NCBI GenBank assembly: GCA_026003615.1
Contig: BPHQ01000001.1
Coordinates: 496,001 to 560,000, forward strand
Direction of reading: 5' to 3'
DNA length: 64,000 bases
Source of the DNA: Bellilinea sp.
Lineage (GTDB): Bacteria; Chloroflexota; Anaerolineae; Anaerolineales; Anaerolineaceae
Made by a program: the position numbers and the translations under genes. Positions 60,990 through 64,000 of this stretch are shown piece by piece. Positions within the stretch are counted from its first letter, which is position 1. Every line of letters starts with the position of its first letter. The notes beneath the pieces are model-generated. The model was not told where the DNA came from. It worked only from the letters and a program-made list of their open reading frames with translations, and did not search any database.

Positions 60990-61018
60990 TTGACAAATTA
61001 GAAAAAAAGTTCTATAAT
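60990..61018 (+). promoter_or_regulatory. Perfect consensus promoter TTGACA-17-TATAAT
   Basis: TTGACA (60990-60995), 17-nt spacer, TATAAT (61013-61018): an exact sigma-70 consensus, the strongest promoter in the window. It drives the membrane-protein gene at 61062 through a short hairpin leader. Confidence 0.9.
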
Positions 61019-61020
61019 GG

Positions 61021-61052
61021 TCTTGCACAATACTATTTCCCATTGTGCAGGA
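61021..61052 (+). promoter_or_regulatory. Leader hairpin covering the Shine-Dalgarno sequence
   Basis: 11-bp stem 61021-61031 / 61042-61052 (one G-U pair) with a 10-nt loop. The 3' arm contains AGGA of the Shine-Dalgarno sequence AGGAG (61049-61053), 8 nt before the ATG. The predicted RNA start (about 61024-61026) falls at the base of the stem. It suggests control of translation initiation. Confidence 0.6.
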
Positions 61053-61061
61053 GTAAATGAG

Positions 61062-61817
61062 ATGACAGCAAGACCCTATTATGAGCCGAATTCATGGCAA
61101 AGACTGGTTCATTTTCTTCAGAGCCAGCGAAATGTGATGTACGGGTTCATTTTGGCCGTTGCTTTAATTGGATTTGAAATCTTCAATTACAGCACAACAG
61201 AGCTTGCATTGGGGGATTTGCTGGGGGAGTTACGCTTTGCTGGTTTTCGATGGGCAACGATTTTGGCAATTGCCTTTTGTGGAATTGACTTTGCCGGAAT
61301 TGCTCGATTGTTTTTACCAGAATCACACGACTCCCGGGAAACCTGGTATTTAATGGGGGCGTGGCTGATTGCGGCAACTATGAATGCCGTCCTGACCTGG
61401 TGGAGTATCTCCCTGGCTTTGGTTAATCGCACCTTACAAAGCAGTTCGTTCATCTCTCATGATATCCTGATTGAGGTGATCCCGGTTTTTATTGCTGTAT
61501 TGGTGTGGATCACCCGAATTCTTCTTATCGGCACCTTTTCGTTTAGTGGCAGATGGCCAGATGCGCGGTACGATCAACCCGTGTCGGTGAATAATATTTC
61601 TCAACCGGAAAATATTACATCCAAACCCTATGCACCTGCCACAAATCAGCCGTTACGCCTGACGCGTAAACAGTCGCTTTACGCAAAATCCCGCCATTCT
61701 CAGGAGATACGCCCGGAGCCGGAGTACGTCAGCGCAGACAATGATGAGGTATATATACCCGTGTCGGAATTAAACCGAAACAATGCTGCGCGGGTGGAAC
61801 AACACTCTTTTCATTAA
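61062..61817 (+). CDS. Membrane protein of unknown function, four helices
   Basis: 251 aa. Cytosolic N-terminus, then transmembrane segments near 27-45, 65-80, 104-128 and 140-165, and a long hydrophilic C-tail (about 170-251) rich in Asn, Gln, Pro and Arg. I do not recognise it. The start at 61062 rather than 61017 is fixed because 61017 lies inside the -10 box. Driven by a consensus promoter with an SD-burying hairpin. The stop overlaps that of the convergent HAD gene by 4 nt. Confidence 0.85.
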   Translation: MTARPYYEPNSWQRLVHFLQSQRNVMYGFILAVALIGFEIFNYSTTELALGDLLGELRFAGFRWATILAIAFCGIDFAGIARLFLPESHDSRETWYLMGAWLIAATMNAVLTWWSISLALVNRTLQSSSFISHDILIEVIPVFIAVLVWITRILLIGTFSFSGRWPDARYDQPVSVNNISQPENITSKPYAPATNQPLRLTRKQSLYAKSRHSQEIRPEPEYVSADNDEVYIPVSELNRNNAARVEQHSFH

Positions 61818-63028
61818 CCGCTGGTCAATTTCAGGGCTGTCTTAAGCGCCTCAGAGGTGGATGAAAACACTCTGGCGCCCAATTCTTCCAATGCTTGTTT
61901 CTTGTGCGGGTGGTCGGTAATTCCCCAAAGATGAAGGATTACCGGCCACCCAGCCTTATTCAAAATTTCCGATGCACGGCGTACGGATCGAAGACCGTTC
62001 GGCGAATCCTCAAATATATGGATGTTCAATGTTTCATTAGGCAGATATTTTGAAAGATTCGTAAAGAGATTTATCTGTTCACTGGAAGAATTATCCTGAT
62101 ACAGGCTCATGCAGAATTGGAGTGCATCAACGGGTTGGTTGAGCGCCAATCCGATGGCGAGCAATGCGTGAAACTCGGAAGGTTTCAGTACCTGATCAAT
62201 TGCCAGTTGATAGCGCTGGCATGCCCATAAAAGAGTTCCATAACCAGCCAATGCAATTCCTTCAACTCCGGTTAATCGTAGGGCTATCTCTGCTTCGGGA
62301 GAAAATCCAGCTCGGTAAGGGTTCCCATTTAAGGACATTCCACTCAACCGATTGGGGCGCAAGGTCATTGCCGCAGCATGGATACGCCCATTTTCAATTT
62401 CCTTTCGAAGTTCAAGTTGAAGTTCTGAATGCAGATTGGGTTTGTCGTAATTTTCAAGTGTGGATTCAACAGGAAAAACAGGTAATCCGGGATAATGTTG
62501 CTTGAAGATATCTTCACCTAATACATGATTTTGAAACACGCGGCTGAAGGCATTTTTTGAAAAATCACGCGTGTTGGCGAGAATTTCCACAACGAAGGGT
62601 TGATTAGCAAGATTGGGGAAGGGTTGGTTGGGAGGATTTTCGAGAAAACGGGCGTATAATGAGTCGGCAAGAGGTAAACCAGGGGTGCTCGATTCCAACC
62701 ATTTTGGAATATTTGCCGTATGAATGGGACGATCCACAAGCGGATTGGTGATTCGAAACCAGTTAATGGCATGTTGTAGTGAAGGTAAACGAATTTTATA
62801 AGAGGAAAGGGCTGAATCGAATATTGTGGCAAATGTCAGAGGGATCATATCCCATTCGCTGGTTATACCGTTTGCCTCAAAAATGCCGATTTCATCCTCG
62901 GTCAAATTAAAATGAGATGGCAGACCAAGTTGTTCCAGAAAATAAGCAATTGTTCGGTGAAGAGCTGTACGATAGCCACCCGGTTTCACCAGTACACCAT
63001 CAATATCCAGTAAAAAAATAGTTGCCAT
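61814..63028 (-). CDS. HAD-like hydrolase, unassigned
   Basis: 404 aa. DxD motif I LLDIDGVLVKPGG near the N-terminus and motif IV-like IFEDSPNGLRSVRRA near residue 355. The middle 230 residues are a large cap I cannot assign (PFVVEILANTRDFSKNAF; GIALAGYGTLLWACQRY). Phosphatase or phosphomutase activity is likely; the substrate is unknown. The start 63028 has GAGG 7 nt upstream. Shares a symmetric -10 region (63049-63056) with degV. Confidence 0.8.
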   Translation of the reverse strand: MATIFLLDIDGVLVKPGGYRTALHRTIAYFLEQLGLPSHFNLTEDEIGIFEANGITSEWDMIPLTFATIFDSALSSYKIRLPSLQHAINWFRITNPLVDRPIHTANIPKWLESSTPGLPLADSLYARFLENPPNQPFPNLANQPFVVEILANTRDFSKNAFSRVFQNHVLGEDIFKQHYPGLPVFPVESTLENYDKPNLHSELQLELRKEIENGRIHAAAMTLRPNRLSGMSLNGNPYRAGFSPEAEIALRLTGVEGIALAGYGTLLWACQRYQLAIDQVLKPSEFHALLAIGLALNQPVDALQFCMSLYQDNSSSEQINLFTNLSKYLPNETLNIHIFEDSPNGLRSVRRASEILNKAGWPVILHLWGITDHPHKKQALEELGARVFSSTSEALKTALKLTSG

Positions 63029-63048
63029 AGTCAAACCTCTGAAGGCTC

Positions 63049-63056
63049 ATTATAAT
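63049..63056. promoter_or_regulatory. Palindromic -10 (ATTATAAT) shared by HAD and degV genes
   Basis: Gives TATAAT on both strands (plus 63051-63056; minus 63054-63049) in the 77-nt gap between divergent genes. -35 boxes are weak. Same design as 25725-25734. Confidence 0.5.
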
Positions 63057-63105
63057 AGGCAAGGTGTATTTTCGTAAATTCAACTCTGATGCATAAGGTG
63101 GAAAG

Positions 63106-63939
63106 ATGATTGATTTAACAACTGACTCGTGTTCAGACCTGTCACCTGAGATTATCCAAAGTCGAAACATTCGGGTTATTCCGCTTCAAGTTTTTATTAA
63201 TAATCAAAATCTGAAAGATGGGGAAGTAACCCCTCAGCAATTATTCCACCTGGTTGAACAAAGCGGAACTCTTCCGAAGACGGCTGCGCCTTCGATTGCT
63301 GAGTTTGCTGAGTTTTTCAAGACTCCGGGCGAAACGATTTACATTGGTATTTCTTCAAAACTATCTGCCACAGTCCCTAACAGTATTCTTGCCCTGGATT
63401 TATTGGACGGTAATAAAAAAGTGTATATCATCGATTCATTAAATCTCTCTACGGGAATCGGTTTGCTGGTATTGAAAGCGGCCGATTTGCGTGATGCCGG
63501 GTGGAGCGCGTTAGCGATCAGCGAAGAAATCCAACATTGGGTACCAAAAGTACGCACTTCTTTCATAATAGATACGATGGATTACCTTTATAAGGGTGGA
63601 CGGTGTACGGCTCTGCAGGCGATTGTCGGATCGGTTTTGAAAATACGACCGATTATTGAAGTGCGCAGTGATGGCACATTGGGTGTCAAGGAGAAAATTC
63701 GCGGAGGACGGCTAAAGGGCTTAAAGTCCATGCTGGAGGATTTCAAATCCCATTTGCCAAATATTGACCCGGTCCGGGTTTTCGTCACGCACACGGGATG
63801 TGATGAGGATGCAGCCTATCTGGTGGAGGAAATCCGCAAGACCGGGGCAGTTGAGGAAGTTCTGGTTACAACAGCAGGTGCAACCATTTCGAGTCATTGT
63901 GGCCCGAATACGATAGGTATATTATTCATGGTTAAATAA
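63106..63939 (+). CDS. DegV-family fatty-acid-binding protein
   Basis: 277 aa. Two-domain DegV fold; family members bind fatty acids and present them to a fatty-acid kinase. LTTDSCSDLSPEIIQSRNI with the Ser/Asp start, FFKTPGETIYIGISSKLSATVPNSI, IIDTMDYLYKGGRCTALQAIVGSVLKIRPII (in blocks) and THTGCDEDAA are clear. Preceded by AGGTGG. Lipid-binding fits with acpP nearby but no kinase gene is seen here. Confidence 0.93.
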   Translation: MIDLTTDSCSDLSPEIIQSRNIRVIPLQVFINNQNLKDGEVTPQQLFHLVEQSGTLPKTAAPSIAEFAEFFKTPGETIYIGISSKLSATVPNSILALDLLDGNKKVYIIDSLNLSTGIGLLVLKAADLRDAGWSALAISEEIQHWVPKVRTSFIIDTMDYLYKGGRCTALQAIVGSVLKIRPIIEVRSDGTLGVKEKIRGGRLKGLKSMLEDFKSHLPNIDPVRVFVTHTGCDEDAAYLVEEIRKTGAVEEVLVTTAGATISSHCGPNTIGILFMVK

Positions 63940-63941
63940 AA

Positions 63942-63982
63942 AAAATCAGGCGCGGTGCTTTTTTGGCACCGCGCCTGATTTT
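63942..63982. terminator. Strong intrinsic terminator after degV
   Basis: 17-bp perfect stem AAAATCAGGCGCGGTGC / GCACCGCGCCTGATTTT around a 7-nt T-rich loop. Symmetric enough to work both ways. The remaining 18 bases to the window edge are empty. Confidence 0.92.
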
Positions 63983-64000
63983 GGTTTGGGGATTACCCAA

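Overview
This 64 kb window is ordinary chromosome from a thermophile-like, probably anaerobic member of the Chloroflexota, most likely class Anaerolineae. That placement is an inference. It rests on Thr/Pro-rich linkers in exported proteins, a secreted protein ending in an LPVI-type tail, a Tad/Flp pilus locus without a secretin gene, a polyphosphate-type glucokinase, a baseplate-J-domain membrane protein next to ruvX, and an Arg-type EF-P. No rRNA, tRNA, CRISPR array, insertion sequence or prophage was seen. Coding density is very high, and after start-site correction no gene-free stretch exceeds about 280 bases.

Layout: 1-1624 holds the 5' part of mutS (minus). 1.9-5.7 kb holds a secreted multidomain protein, an aldo/keto reductase and a conserved unknown. 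5.7-8.9 kb holds scpA, divergent from a molybdopterin operon (moaC, a moaD-moaE fusion) that runs into a threonine synthase. 9-13.3 kb is rnc-smc, closed by a bidirectional terminator. 13.4-15.8 kb holds a membrane-anchored PpiC foldase and the rpsF-ssb-rpsR operon (minus). 16-25.7 kb is an AIM24-like protein convergent with a six-gene minus-strand run: lipoprotein, DEDDh exonuclease, AddB-like ATPase, UvrD/AddA-like helicase, Fe-S PD-(D/E)XK nuclease, recJ. 25.8-30.2 kb is a plus-strand run: rluE-type synthase, baseplate-J membrane protein, ruvX, mltG, polyphosphate glucokinase. 30.2-33.4 kb holds an aspartase/fumarase-family lyase, a ferredoxin and an EamA transporter.

33.4-40.9 kb is a tightly overlapped minus-strand operon: a CinA-like protein, an MTA/SAH deaminase fused to a CYTH domain, glgA, glgC and malQ (glycogen metabolism). 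41-44.2 kb holds yraN and miaA, convergent with ftsH. 44.4-48.9 kb holds a membrane protein, a HAD-DinB fusion, a Cys-rich small protein, efp, hpf and comF. 49-55.6 kb is a Tad/Flp pilus locus (tadC, tadB, tadA/cpaF, a receiver-CpaE fusion, cpaB and two nearly identical 48-residue Flp pilins, each with its own promoter and terminator). 55.8-59.6 kb holds a two-gene operon (helical protein plus an SPFH-HTH fusion) and sucCD. 59.7-64 kb holds acpP, corA, a small membrane protein with a structured leader, a HAD-like protein and a degV-family gene.

The most interesting items are: (i) the dismantled AddAB-like helicase/nuclease operon ending in recJ; (ii) the SPFH-excisionase-HTH fusion and its helical partner; (iii) several unusual fusions (MoaD-MoaE, MTA deaminase-CYTH, HAD-DinB, REC-CpaE); (iv) repeated leaderless-style promoters in which a TATAAT box sits 6-9 nt before the ATG; (v) an 11-bp hairpin beginning near the predicted transcription start and burying the Shine-Dalgarno sequence at 61021-61052; and (vi) two divergent gene pairs sharing a palindromic -10 box. 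All family calls come from reading translated sequence and motifs by eye; no database search was run.
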